64,000 bases of DNA from a bacterium (lineage in GTDB: Bacteria > Planctomycetota > Planctomycetia > Kolteriales > Kolteriaceae), in the NCBI GenBank assembly GCA_019748235.1, contig JAIEPU010000105.1, forward strand, positions 1-64,000, in the 5' to 3' direction. The stretch's first letter is position 1; each line of letters opens with the position of its first letter. Shown here one piece after another: positions 19,811-29,726 of this stretch. The position numbers and the translations under genes are program-made. Below the pieces are notes generated by a model that saw only the letters and a list, made by a program, of their open reading frames with translations, was not told the DNA's origin and did no database searches.

Positions 19811-21034
19811 TTAGCGAGGAATCGACTGAAGCACCTTCTCGAATTGTGGAATCGACCGTTCGATGACGTCCGCCTCGACGGCATAGGAAAGTCGAATGTA
19901 GCCTGGTCGCGCGAATCCAGCCCCAGGGACGCTAAGTATCCGCTCCGATTGCAGCAGTTTGACAAAGGCGACATCATCGGCAAGCGGCGACTTTGGGAAG
20001 AGATAAAACGCCCCTTCCGGCTTCACGATCTCCAGCCCGAGACTAACCAGCGCGTCATAAAGTCTGTCTCGATTCCGCTTATACGCATCAATGTCGACCG
20101 TCGCTCCCAGTGACTTGGCCACTGCCAACTGGATGATGGCGGGAGCATTCACGAATCCCATTGTTCGCAAGCAAAAGACGAGCCCACGGAGTACCTCCGA
20201 CGCTTCTGGAAAATCGGGGTGAACGAGCATGTATCCAATGCGCTCCCCCGCGAGACCGAGGTCCTTTGAGAACGAACTGATACCGATCGTCGCGCTGTAA
20301 TGAGGCATGATCGGCGAAACCGTGACGCCATCATAAACGAGACTTCGGTACGGTTCGTCGGTGACAAGGATGATCGGTCGACCGAACTCCTTGCTCTTCT
20401 CTTCGAGAAGCTTGCAGAGACCAATAATCGTTTGTTCGGGATAGACCCGGCCGGTCGGATTGTTCGGTGAATTGATGAGAACCATGCGCGTGCGAGGATT
20501 GATCGCCTCGGCCAGTCGATTCAAGTCGATATTGAATTCGTCATCGGTCTCAACAAAACGGCAAGTCCCTCTCTGATGCATCACGTAAAAGCGGTATTCC
20601 GCAAAGATCGGTACGAAGAGAACAACTTCATCTCCGGCCTCAAGGAGAGTCCGCATCGCCACATTGATCGCGCCGGCGGCACCGCAGGTCATGACGACAT
20701 GCTCCGTCGGAATCTTGACTCCTTCGCGGTCTCCGTACCACTTGCCGATGGCCTCTCTGACCTCGGTAAATCCAGGATTGGGCATGTAGCGGTGAACACC
20801 TTTGGCGGGGTGCGTCGCTAGCTCACGAAGCGCGTCGACGAATTCGGCCGGAGGTTCAAGATGCGGATTGCCAAGAGAGAAATCATAGACGTTCTCATCG
20901 CCGAATTGAGCGCGAAGGCGATTCCCCTCCTCAAACATTCGGCGAATCCAAGACGCGGAATCGAGGCTCCCTTCGACCTCTCGGTTCAACAATGACACGA
21001 AGTGAACTCCTCGATGAATGATGAGATGAGTCAA
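19811..21034 (-). CDS. Pyridoxal phosphate-dependent aminotransferase, class I/II
   Basis: VYDFSLGNPHLEPPAEFVDAL, VMTCGAAGAINVAMRTLLEAGDEVV, INSPNNPTGRVYPEQTI, SSFSKDLGLAGERIGY. Confidence 0.9.
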   Translation of the reverse strand: MTHLIIHRGVHFVSLLNREVEGSLDSASWIRRMFEEGNRLRAQFGDENVYDFSLGNPHLEPPAEFVDALRELATHPAKGVHRYMPNPGFTEVREAIGKWYGDREGVKIPTEHVVMTCGAAGAINVAMRTLLEAGDEVVLFVPIFAEYRFYVMHQRGTCRFVETDDEFNIDLNRLAEAINPRTRMVLINSPNNPTGRVYPEQTIIGLCKLLEEKSKEFGRPIILVTDEPYRSLVYDGVTVSPIMPHYSATIGISSFSKDLGLAGERIGYMLVHPDFPEASEVLRGLVFCLRTMGFVNAPAIIQLAVAKSLGATVDIDAYKRNRDRLYDALVSLGLEIVKPEGAFYLFPKSPLADDVAFVKLLQSERILSVPGAGFARPGYIRLSYAVEADVIERSIPQFEKVLQSIPR

Positions 21035-21036
21035 AC

Positions 21037-22362
21037 TTAGCTTGGCTGTGTCGCGACTTTTGTCGCTCGGCCGATACTCGCATAAGTGAAGCCAAGGGAA
21101 GCGATGGCATTCGGATCGTACAGGTTACGCCCGTCCACGATGATCGGTGTATTCATTAATCGACGAACGATCTCAAAGTCAGGATTGCGGAACTCCTGCC
21201 ATTCCGTGACGATCGCGAGCACGTCGGCCCCCTCGACCGTTCCATAGGCACGATCGCAATAGACGATCTGCTCGCCGAAAATCTCCTTCACATTGCCAAT
21301 CGCCTTGGGATCATGAACTCGAACTTCAGCCCCCGCGTCGAGAAGTTCGCGAATCAGCACCAATGACGGAGCCTCGCGAATGTCGTCGGTTCGTGGCTTG
21401 AACGAAAGTCCCCAAAGCGCGACGGTTTTCCCTTTCAGGTCATTACCGACAAGTTCCTTGATCTTCGTGCCAAGCCTGTTCTTTTGATTCTCGTTGACAT
21501 CATCGACACTTTTCAGAATGGTGGAGTCGATACCATGCTGCTTGGCGAGCGCGATCATGGCTCTGACATCTTTGGGAAAACAGGAACCGCCGTAACCGAC
21601 TCCGGGAAACAAGAATTGAAAGCCGATTCGGCTATCGTGTCCGATCCCGATCCGAACATCATTAATGTCGGCGTTCATCGTTTCGCATAGATTCGCCATC
21701 TCATTGATGAACGAGATCTTCGTCGCGAGCATGCAGTTGGCAACATATTTGGTCATCTCCGCGCTCTCGGGAGACATGACGAGAAATGGATGGTTCGTTC
21801 GAAGAAAAGGTTCATGAAGCTTGCGAAGTCGCTTTTCCGCGATGGAACTTCGCACACCGACGACGACCCGGTCAGGCTTCATGAAGTCCTCGACTGCGTA
21901 TCCCTCCTTTAAGAATTCAGGATTGCTGGCCGCTTCATGTTCGAATTTCGATTCGTGATTGAGTCGCGCGTGGATCTTCGAATTCGTTCCGACCGGCACG
22001 GTGCTTTTCACGACGACGATTTTAGGAGCAGTCGCCGCCTCGCGAATCCCATCGACGACGGACCAAAGCGCATTAAGATTCGCTGACCCGTCATCTCCTT
22101 GGGGCGTTCCGACTGCAATGAAGATCAGCTCCGCCTTCTCGATTCCCTTGGCAAGGTCCGTGGTGAATTCGAGACGTTCCGCAGCAATGTTGCTCTGGAC
22201 AAGTTCAGCCAATCCAGGCTCATAGATGGGCACGATCCCTTTGCGCAGTCGCTCGACCTTCGATGCATCCACGTCGATGCACGTGACGTTATTGCCGCTC
22301 TCGGCAAAACATGTTCCTGAGACGAGGCCGACATATCCCGTCCCCACGAAAGCCAAGTGCAT
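21037..22362 (-). CDS. UDP-glucose 6-dehydrogenase
   Basis: MHLAFVGTGYVGLVSGTCFAESGNNVTCIDVD, NPEFLKEGYAVEDFMKPDRVVVG, GVGYGGSCFPKDVRAMI, ALWGLSFKPRTDDIREAPS. Confidence 0.95.
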   Translation of the reverse strand: MHLAFVGTGYVGLVSGTCFAESGNNVTCIDVDASKVERLRKGIVPIYEPGLAELVQSNIAAERLEFTTDLAKGIEKAELIFIAVGTPQGDDGSANLNALWSVVDGIREAATAPKIVVVKSTVPVGTNSKIHARLNHESKFEHEAASNPEFLKEGYAVEDFMKPDRVVVGVRSSIAEKRLRKLHEPFLRTNHPFLVMSPESAEMTKYVANCMLATKISFINEMANLCETMNADINDVRIGIGHDSRIGFQFLFPGVGYGGSCFPKDVRAMIALAKQHGIDSTILKSVDDVNENQKNRLGTKIKELVGNDLKGKTVALWGLSFKPRTDDIREAPSLVLIRELLDAGAEVRVHDPKAIGNVKEIFGEQIVYCDRAYGTVEGADVLAIVTEWQEFRNPDFEIVRRLMNTPIIVDGRNLYDPNAIASLGFTYASIGRATKVATQPS

Positions 22363-22455
22363 CAGACGTCTCCTTACCTACTGGGCGAACAATTGGATCA
22401 AGTCGTCGTGACCCATCCTTGAAAGCACGAGTTCCCGTATCAAATCACTCTCAAA

Positions 22456-24144
22456 TCACTTCTTTGCCGTCTCTTCGCGGAGCTTCTTGAAGAGCATCTC
22501 CGCGGGAGCAAGTTCGAGACCAGCCGGCAATTCCTGAGCAGCGTTACTCCATCCTCGCGCGGCGGGTTCGAGCTTCAGCATCGTCGCGACCTTGTCGGCA
22601 GCGAACGGCAAGAATGGCTCCATGATCACCGCGAGCGTGCGAATCACCTGCAGGCAAACGTTGATCGTCGTGCCGCACGCCTCCATGCTTTCCTTTCGCT
22701 GCGACCACGGCTTCTTCTGATCGAGATAAAGATTACCGGCACGTGCGAGCTTCATCATTTCGCCAAGGGCGTTTTTGAAGTGGTAACCTTCGATCTCCTC
22801 CGCCACCTTGTCCGCTTGCGTTTGACACTCTGCCAGCATCGCACGATCGACATCGTCTCGCTCGCCGACGGCGGGAACCTTCCCTTCGAAGTACTTGTGT
22901 GTGAACGAAATGTTCCGATTGACGAAGTTCCCGAGCGCGGCCACCAGTTCGCTGTCGTTCCGTTCGAGAAAATCCTCGGGACTATAGGCCGTCCGGGCCG
23001 TCTCTGGGGCAATGGCTGTCAAATAGTAACGCAATGGATCGGGATCGTACTCGTTCAGAAAATCTTCGATCCAAATCGCCGTCCCGCGGCTCTTGCTGAT
23101 CTTCTCTTCCTCAGCGCCGGGGAACTTGATGTTGAGGAATGAGTTCGCCACGACTTGGTCAGGAAGCTGAAACGTCCCTTCCGCCATCAACATTGCCGGC
23201 CAAATGAGCGCGTGGAAGACGATGTTGTCTTCGCCGATGAAGTGAACAATCTTCGAATCTGAATCCTTCCAGTACCGTTCGTAGTCATTCGGCGAACCTC
23301 CCGATCGCTCGAGTAGCGTCGAGGTGAAGGAGACGTACCCGATCGGCGCATCGAACCAGACATAGAGAACTTTTCCCGCCGCATCAGGATCATCCAGCGG
23401 AACAGGAATTCCCCAACTCAGGTCACGCGTCATCGAGCGTTCGGGAAGTCCCTCTTTGATTTGGCCGAGCGAAAAATTGACGACGCTGGGGCGCCAGTTC
23501 GTCTTCTTGGAAAGCCACTCTTTCAGAGGCTCCTGAAATTGAGCGAGCTTTAGGTACCAGTGGGTCGTCTCTCGCACCTCAACCGATGCACCTGTAAGAA
23601 CGCTTCTCGGATTGCCCAGAAGCAAGGGATCGATCGTTCGGCCACAGTTTTCACACTGATCACCGTAAGCTTTCTCATAGCCGCAATCGGGGTAGTGACA
23701 TTTTCCCGTCACGTATCGATCGGCAAGGAATCGCTTTGCCTCAGGATCGTAGAGTTGCTTGTCGGTCCGCTTGGAAAAATAACCCTTGTCGTGAATCGTC
23801 TTAAAGAAGTCCTGGCTGATCTGATTGTGCCTGGTCGTGTAACCGAGGGTGTGCGTTCCGCCGTAGACGTCGAAGCTGATGCCGAGCCCGCGAAACGACG
23901 CCTCTTGCGACGTGTGATACTTCGAAACAATTTCTGCGGGAGTAACACCTTCTTTGAAGGCCGAAATCTCGATCGCCCCGCCGTTGTCGTCTGACCCGCA
24001 GATGAACTTCACGTCTCTTCCCGCCGCGCGGAGGTACCGAACGTAAATGTCAGCAGGGATATACGCGCCGGCCATGTGACCAACGTGCAGCCGACCGTTC
24101 GAATAAGGCAAAGCCGCGGTAACAAGGAACCGATTAGCCATCAA
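22456..24144 (-). CDS. metG: Methionine--tRNA ligase
   Basis: FLVTAALPYSNGRLHVGHMAGAYIPADIYVRY, zinc knuckle CHYPDCGYEKAYGDQCENCG, KISKSRGTAIWI (KMSKS). Confidence 0.96.
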   Translation of the reverse strand: MMANRFLVTAALPYSNGRLHVGHMAGAYIPADIYVRYLRAAGRDVKFICGSDDNGGAIEISAFKEGVTPAEIVSKYHTSQEASFRGLGISFDVYGGTHTLGYTTRHNQISQDFFKTIHDKGYFSKRTDKQLYDPEAKRFLADRYVTGKCHYPDCGYEKAYGDQCENCGRTIDPLLLGNPRSVLTGASVEVRETTHWYLKLAQFQEPLKEWLSKKTNWRPSVVNFSLGQIKEGLPERSMTRDLSWGIPVPLDDPDAAGKVLYVWFDAPIGYVSFTSTLLERSGGSPNDYERYWKDSDSKIVHFIGEDNIVFHALIWPAMLMAEGTFQLPDQVVANSFLNIKFPGAEEEKISKSRGTAIWIEDFLNEYDPDPLRYYLTAIAPETARTAYSPEDFLERNDSELVAALGNFVNRNISFTHKYFEGKVPAVGERDDVDRAMLAECQTQADKVAEEIEGYHFKNALGEMMKLARAGNLYLDQKKPWSQRKESMEACGTTINVCLQVIRTLAVIMEPFLPFAADKVATMLKLEPAARGWSNAAQELPAGLELAPAEMLFKKLREETAKK

Positions 24145-24417
24145 AACTCATCCTGAACGCCGCGATCGGCGGTGCTCCCTGCCCCGGAATTCAAAGGCGG
24201 GTTGTCCGATTCACGAAAGTATACCTAGAATACGAGGCTTAGGGGGCCAGACACCCCGCGGACGCTACAATCGATACGATTCGAATAAAAGTTACAAGGT
24301 TCATCCGACGTGACCGATCCTCGACGTTCTCTGCGAGCACATCCCCCACGGCTTTAGCCGTCTCCATCCCCCTTTGTCTCTGTTGTTCAGAGCCAAAGCG
24401 ACTCCCCATTCTATCTC

Positions 24418-25527
24418 GTGATTTTTCCGCAGATCCTCGAGGAATACCAGATGCTCGACAAACTACGCCAAAAGCTGGATGAAAAACTCACCCGTTACAA
24501 CACCCTTGAAAAGCAAATGGCCGATCCTGACGTCGCCGCCGACAATGCCCGCTATCAAGCGGTCGCCCGCGAGTTCAGCGGCCTGAGCAAGCTCGTCAGC
24601 CGGTACCGCAAATACGTCGAAACCGAGAAGAATCTTGCCAGCGCTCGGGAAGTGCTTGACGACCCCGACATGGGAGAAATGGCCCAGGAGGAAGTCGCCA
24701 CCCTCGAGCCCAAGCTGGCGAGCGCGGAAAATCACCTGGTCGATATGCTTCTGGTCGATCCCGAGGAAAACCACGAAAGCATCATCGTCGAAATCCGCGG
24801 CGGTACAGGAGGTGAAGAGGCCGCCCTTTTCGCCCGCGACCTTTTCGACATGTACAAGCATTATGCCGAGGCCCAGGGATGGAAGGTCGAGATCATCGAC
24901 TTCAACGCCTCCGAGCACCGGGGATACAAAGAGATTTCGTTTAGCATCAAAGGCGAAGATGCTTATCGGAACCTTCGTTACGAAAGTGGAGGCCACCGCG
25001 TTCAGCGAGTCCCGGAGACCGAACAACAAGGGCGCATTCATACTTCAGCCGCCACCGTCGCCGTCATGGCGGAACCCGAGGAAGTAGAAATCGACATTCG
25101 CCCGGAAGACATCGAGATGGAGGCGACTCGCTCAAGCGGACCAGGTGGCCAGCACGTCAATAAGACTTCGAGCGCGGTCCGATTGACGCACATCCCCAGT
25201 GGCCTTGTCGTCTTCTGTCAAGATGAACGTAGTCAGCACAAGAACCGTGCGAAGGCGATGCGACTCCTCCGAACAAGACTTTATGATCAGCAGCTCCGCG
25301 CCAGTCAGCAAAAGCGAGCATCACTTCGCCGAAGTTTGATCGGATCGGGGGATCGCTCGGAACGAATTCGAACTTATAACTTCCCACAAAATCGCTGCAC
25401 GGATCACCGGATCAATGTGAACCTCAACCTCGAGGCCATCATCGCAGGTGATTTGAGCAAGCTCGTCGAGGCGCTCCAAGAGTTTGACCGACAACAGCGG
25501 ATCGATGAGATCGCTGGAGAACTCTAA
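24418..25527 (+). CDS. prfA: Peptide chain release factor 1 (likely start MLDKLRQKL at 24451)
   Basis: [65 protein letters not shown] (GGQ motif). Confidence 0.96.
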   Translation: MIFPQILEEYQMLDKLRQKLDEKLTRYNTLEKQMADPDVAADNARYQAVAREFSGLSKLVSRYRKYVETEKNLASAREVLDDPDMGEMAQEEVATLEPKLASAENHLVDMLLVDPEENHESIIVEIRGGTGGEEAALFARDLFDMYKHYAEAQGWKVEIIDFNASEHRGYKEISFSIKGEDAYRNLRYESGGHRVQRVPETEQQGRIHTSAATVAVMAEPEEVEIDIRPEDIEMEATRSSGPGGQHVNKTSSAVRLTHIPSGLVVFCQDERSQHKNRAKAMRLLRTRLYDQQLRASQQKRASLRRSLIGSGDRSERIRTYNFPQNRCTDHRINVNLNLEAIIAGDLSKLVEALQEFDRQQRIDEIAGEL

Positions 25528-25560
25528 GAGACCGACCGCATCTCTTAAAAGGAGATAACC

Positions 25561-26439
25561 CTGAGCACCACGCGGGATGAAACCTGGACGGTAGGACGAC
25601 TTCTGGAGTGGACCAATGGGTTCTTCCGGGAGCGAAACATCGATACGCCTAGGCTCGACGCGGAAGTGCTGCTTGCTCATGTTCTCTCGTGTGAGCGGAT
25701 CGATCTCTACGCGATGTACGATGCGGAAGTCACGCCAGGAGATCGGACGACATTTCGAGACCTCGTGCGCGAGCGAACCAAAGGAAAGCCGGTCGCTTAC
25801 CTGGTTGGCATGCGCGAGTTTTATTCACTCGATTTCGAGGTGAATCCCAGCGTTTTGATTCCCCGACCAGAGACTGAAGTCCTCGTCAGCGAGGCGATTC
25901 ATCGACTTCCCGTCGATGCTCCGAGCCGTTTCCTCGATGTCGGCACCGGTTCGGGAGCAATTGCCATTGCAATTGCGCATCATCGACCGCACGCGACGGG
26001 CGTGGCGGTGGATGTCTCTGCTGCCGCTCTTGAAGTCGCGCGGCGGAACTGCACCAAACATAAGCTTGACGAGCGGTTAACATTCGTCGAGTCGGATCTC
26101 TTCGCTGGACTTGCACCGGAGGATCGATTCGATCTCATTGTCAGCAATCCTCCTTACGTGCGCGAGGAGGAATGGACAACGCTTGATCCGGAAGTCAAGA
26201 ACTTTGAACCAAGGTCGGCCCTTGAGTCAGGGGTGGACGGCCTAGATCTCTTTCGTCGATTGATCTCGGAATCACCGAATCGGATACATCCGGGGGGCTG
26301 GCTGCTTGCTGAGTTCGGTATCAATCAGGTCGACTTGCTGCGCGATCTTGTGGCGCGAACAGAACTTTACGAAAATCCTTTATTCGTCGAAGACGATTCT
26401 CGTAAGCCGCGCGTTCTGTGCGTGCGCGTAAAATCATGA
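25561..26439 (+). CDS. prmC: Release factor glutamine methyltransferase, probable CTG start
   Basis: FDLIVSNPPYVREEEW (NPPY) and FLDVGTGSGAIAIAIA. The open frame starts after the TAA at 25546; upstream in-frame residues WTVGRLLEWTNGFFRERNIDTPRLDAEVLLAHVL match a PrmC N-terminal domain; AAAAGGAG SD ends 6 nt before CTG 25561. Confidence 0.92.
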   Translation: MSTTRDETWTVGRLLEWTNGFFRERNIDTPRLDAEVLLAHVLSCERIDLYAMYDAEVTPGDRTTFRDLVRERTKGKPVAYLVGMREFYSLDFEVNPSVLIPRPETEVLVSEAIHRLPVDAPSRFLDVGTGSGAIAIAIAHHRPHATGVAVDVSAAALEVARRNCTKHKLDERLTFVESDLFAGLAPEDRFDLIVSNPPYVREEEWTTLDPEVKNFEPRSALESGVDGLDLFRRLISESPNRIHPGGWLLAEFGINQVDLLRDLVARTELYENPLFVEDDSRKPRVLCVRVKS

Positions 26440-26505
26440 TCGCACGTTACTGACAAGTTATCCCGACTTTTCGGTTTGGTGAGGTAGCAACTTCTGCCGA
26501 ATCCT

Positions 26506-26660
26506 TGTCGCTTCGCGACTCAACTCTTGCCTTTGCGATCAAGGTCGGGTATTGAATGAACGACTGTGACTCGTTCACAGGAGACACGGGGTAGCGGCTG
26601 GGCGGCTTCCTAGGAGGAAGAGCGCTCAGCGCTGGGAGCCGCTACCTCGTGCTTTTTTAT
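26506..26660 (+). ncRNA. Structured RNA / terminator-like element ending in a T-run
   Basis: Hairpins GTCGC-TTC-GCGAC (about 26507-26519) and CTGTGA-N5-TCACAG (26564-26580), then a 15-bp stem with one G-U wobble (26585-26599/26637-26651) enclosing smaller stems, followed by CTTTTTTATTT. Confidence 0.45.
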
Positions 26661-26929
26661 TTCTTGCCGCAACCTGTTACACCATGAAACTTCTGGTCCG
26701 CCCTCCGAGAAGACGCTATCCTTGGGTCATGAAAACGTTTGATGAAAGATGCTCTCGCGAATCGATGGATCTTTCACCAATGGTGACCGATCACCGCATT
26801 GACGCGGACACCCCGAGAAGATGAGTCTCGGTCCAATAGATCGAAAGCGCGACGAGTCATTGACGCCCGAAATGACCCGCGGTCCTCAAGATTAAAAGGG
26901 TTAACCTGCCGGCTTGGTAGGAAAGTGGT

Positions 26930-28777
26930 GTGATGCCTTCGGAACCTCTCGCAGAACATGTTCGTCGCTTAGTTCAGAGCCGACCGGGCTGGTGGGAAAT
27001 CGATGGCTCGCGCGTCTGTCTTTTCGACGTCGAAGCGGAACTGAGCGCTTTACACTGGGCATTTTTCGACGAAGTGGGCATGAGTGCCGCCCATTTCCTC
27101 TATCTCGCGGGGCTCAGGGCCGCCGTCGAACTTACATCGACGCTTAAAAGATCGGATTTGTCCGGGGGCTTTCTGGAAGCGGGACTTCGCCTCCTTTCCG
27201 AACGAGGTTACGGACTCTTCCGCCTTGTACGTTTCGAGGACAGTGACGATATCATCGCCGTCGAAGCGTCCGCGACTCTCGAAGCATGGGCCTACCTAAA
27301 ACATCAAGACCGAGCCCATTCCCCCGTCTGTAATTACACTCGGGGCCTGCTTGCGGGCCTCGCATGCATGGCCACTGAGCCTGAGGGGACGCCGAGCCCG
27401 AATATTGTCTGCTGGGAAATCGACTGTGTCGCCTGCGGGGCGACCTGCCGGTTCGTGATTGGTTCCGCCGAGACCCTCGCGCGGCGAGGCTACCGAAATC
27501 CAGATGAGCAGCGATCTCCTCGCTGGGCTCTTGAAGTCTTGAATACTGAACTCAAGGTTTCCACCGATCAGCTTAAGGAAGCGCAGTCGCGGCTCATTGA
27601 ACGGCAACAAGCGTATGAGCATCTTCTCGATAACATGCTCGATCCGTTGCTCGTTTTGAACCGCGCGCGAAAGATTCTCTTCACGAACCTTCGGTTCCAC
27701 GAGATCACGGGACTCACACAGGAGCAGACAAGCCGATTCAACGCGCTCGAGCTCATCCATGTCGATGACAGACCGCGCGTGGATGAGGCATTTGACGACT
27801 TGATCGACGACGTTCGTCCTGCCATGACGATTTCATTCCGCGTGCAGCGCCGAGATGGAGAGGTCGTCCTCGAGTGCTCGGCTCGACGAATCATGACGAT
27901 GGGAGAAGTGGCGGTCGAAGCGATCTGCCGAGATGTGACCGAGCGGGAACGGACACGGGTCGCTCTTGAAGCGGCCAATCGAAAACTCGTGATGAAGCAG
28001 CGCGAGGCGGACAACGATCTCAGACTTGCGAAGCGCGTGCATGAGAGCTTGCTACCCAAGCCAATCGCTAACGAATGGATCAATGTCGACGTCAAATACG
28101 TTCCGGTCGATCGAGTGGGCGGAGATTATTGCCACATCGCGACGGTCGACAGCCGATACGTCGTCATCACGCTTTGCGACGTCTCCGGTCACGGCGTGGC
28201 TGCGGCATTGATGGCGTCGCGCGTGAACAGCCACCTGAGCGAGCAGGAACTCATCGATCCCGATCCCTGGGCGATCACCCGCGACATGAATGAATTCCTC
28301 TGTCGTAATTTCGGCGACACGGGCATGTTCGTTACCTTTTTGGCTGTCACCATTGATCTCAAGACGCTGACTGCACGGATTTGCGGTGCTGGTCATCCCG
28401 GCCCCATCATCTGGCGGAAGGAAACGGGGGAGACTTCGTCCCTACGAAGTCAGCATTTGCCGATCGGCATCCTGGACGATTTCCAGCGAACGCCGCACTT
28501 TGCAACAATCGAGCTCTCTCCGGGAGATCGACTGATCCTTTACACTGATGGCATCATCGACGCGACCGATCGCAAAGGACGGCCGCTTCGCCCGGCGGGC
28601 ATGGAAGAACTCGTTCACGGCGCAGGGGATGTTCCGTTATTCGAACTTGCCGATTGGCTTCTCGGCGAAGTCGCCGTCGAAGGCAAGGTCCGTGCGCACG
28701 ATGACATGACGCTTATGCTGATCGAGGTTTTGAAGCCGCTGAAGTCGCGGTCGGAGTATTCGGTGGGGACGATTTAG
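26930..28777 (+). CDS. V4R (4-vinyl reductase-type sensor) - PAS - SpoIIE/PP2C phosphatase
   Basis: V4R-like ...GLLAGLACMATEPEG...CWEIDCVACGATCRFVIG; PAS (LLDNMLDPLLVLNRARKILFTNLRFHEITGL); SpoIIE ADNDLRLAKRVHESLLPK...RVGGDYCHIATVDSRYVVITLCDVSGHGVAAALMA...LILYTDGIIDA. Confidence 0.85.
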   Translation: MMPSEPLAEHVRRLVQSRPGWWEIDGSRVCLFDVEAELSALHWAFFDEVGMSAAHFLYLAGLRAAVELTSTLKRSDLSGGFLEAGLRLLSERGYGLFRLVRFEDSDDIIAVEASATLEAWAYLKHQDRAHSPVCNYTRGLLAGLACMATEPEGTPSPNIVCWEIDCVACGATCRFVIGSAETLARRGYRNPDEQRSPRWALEVLNTELKVSTDQLKEAQSRLIERQQAYEHLLDNMLDPLLVLNRARKILFTNLRFHEITGLTQEQTSRFNALELIHVDDRPRVDEAFDDLIDDVRPAMTISFRVQRRDGEVVLECSARRIMTMGEVAVEAICRDVTERERTRVALEAANRKLVMKQREADNDLRLAKRVHESLLPKPIANEWINVDVKYVPVDRVGGDYCHIATVDSRYVVITLCDVSGHGVAAALMASRVNSHLSEQELIDPDPWAITRDMNEFLCRNFGDTGMFVTFLAVTIDLKTLTARICGAGHPGPIIWRKETGETSSLRSQHLPIGILDDFQRTPHFATIELSPGDRLILYTDGIIDATDRKGRPLRPAGMEELVHGAGDVPLFELADWLLGEVAVEGKVRAHDDMTLMLIEVLKPLKSRSEYSVGTI

Positions 28778-28839
28778 AGACTTGGCATCGCCGCCAATTC
28801 ACATCTCCCCAAGAGCGGCTGGCGATGTCATATCCCTTA

Positions 28840-28935
28840 CTAGCGGGGTGCCATGTCTCACGCTTGCGTGAGCATGCAGAATTCCTTTCATTTTCGCTGT
28901 TTTACGAGCATGCCCGCGGCAGCGTGGCGGCATTA
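28840..28935. repeat. Palindrome-rich intergenic element
   Basis: GGGGTGCCATGT-CTCACGC-TT-GCGTGAG-CATGC (28857-28872 perfect palindromic stem) followed by GAGCATGCCCGCGGCAGCGTGG. Confidence 0.4.
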
Positions 28936-29640
28936 CTAGGGATCGATTTGTCGCGACTTTTGATTCGGCGATGAAAAGATGGTGAGACTGAGGTTCTCCG
29001 GCGTGAACCCTTGCGCCTTTGCCCATTCCGTCTGGCACATCAACGCGCGTTGACGTTGATAGGTTTTCTTCATCCAAAAGTACATCAGCACGAGATTCAT
29101 GATCACAAATCCCGCCCACAAAACCGTCGAGATAGGCCATGCCAAAGTCATGCTCGCAAACACGAGCGGAAAGATGAATAGAACAGGAATGATGATCCGA
29201 ATATCGGTGGCATTCTTTATGATCGCGTCAAAGAACCAAGCTTGTTCCTCGGGTGACATGTGAGCGAGGATCGCAGTTGCATCGGATGATGTGATTGAAA
29301 ACCGCGCCCCGAGCGGGCTTGGTTTCATAGGTGGAATCATCCAAATAGTCTTCGCAAGTCCGGGATCACGCCGAATTCGGCCTCGCATCCAGATTGAATA
29401 AACTTCGAACGAAACTAGGTAGACAATCATCATGGGACCAAAGAAGTCAATCGGCGAAATGCGAGTGAGAGTCACCACGGACGAAACAAGCGTGAGAAGA
29501 AACCAAACGAGGTTTACCCATAAAAACGGTCCAGAAGTAGGCACATAATGCCATTGCTCCTGCTTTCGAAACCGCCAATGAACGAGATTAGCTGCCGCGA
29601 ATAGAATCCATAGCGTGAAACACCATCCAATTGAGTCCAT
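28936..29640 (-). CDS. Hypothetical multi-pass membrane protein
   Basis: 234 aa with several hydrophobic helices (WCFTLWILFAAANLVHW, LWVNLVWFLLTLVSSVVTL, IRIIIPVLFIFPLVFASMTLAW, VLWAGFVIMNLVLMYF). Confidence 0.65.
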   Translation of the reverse strand: MDSIGWCFTLWILFAAANLVHWRFRKQEQWHYVPTSGPFLWVNLVWFLLTLVSSVVTLTRISPIDFFGPMMIVYLVSFEVYSIWMRGRIRRDPGLAKTIWMIPPMKPSPLGARFSITSSDATAILAHMSPEEQAWFFDAIIKNATDIRIIIPVLFIFPLVFASMTLAWPISTVLWAGFVIMNLVLMYFWMKKTYQRQRALMCQTEWAKAQGFTPENLSLTIFSSPNQKSRQIDP

Positions 29641-29726
29641 AGCCCTATCTCCGTCATGATGACAGAAACATGTTCTCCATCATAAGGCAAACGATAGCCG
29701 TTGCTGGCGCGTCTTATAAAAGAAAC

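Noticed and set aside
25000-25080. PET instead of PAT/PVT at the RF1 codon-recognition tripeptide
   Set aside because: Position 2 of the PxT motif varies in RF1 proteins, and PET is, to my knowledge, common; not evidence of altered stop-codon reading.
26564-26660. Small SRP RNA or 6S RNA at the structured intergenic element
   Set aside because: The conserved SRP core (GGTGCTGTTTACC...GGAAGGAAGCAGC type) is absent and the length and shape do not match 6S RNA; left as an unassigned structured element.
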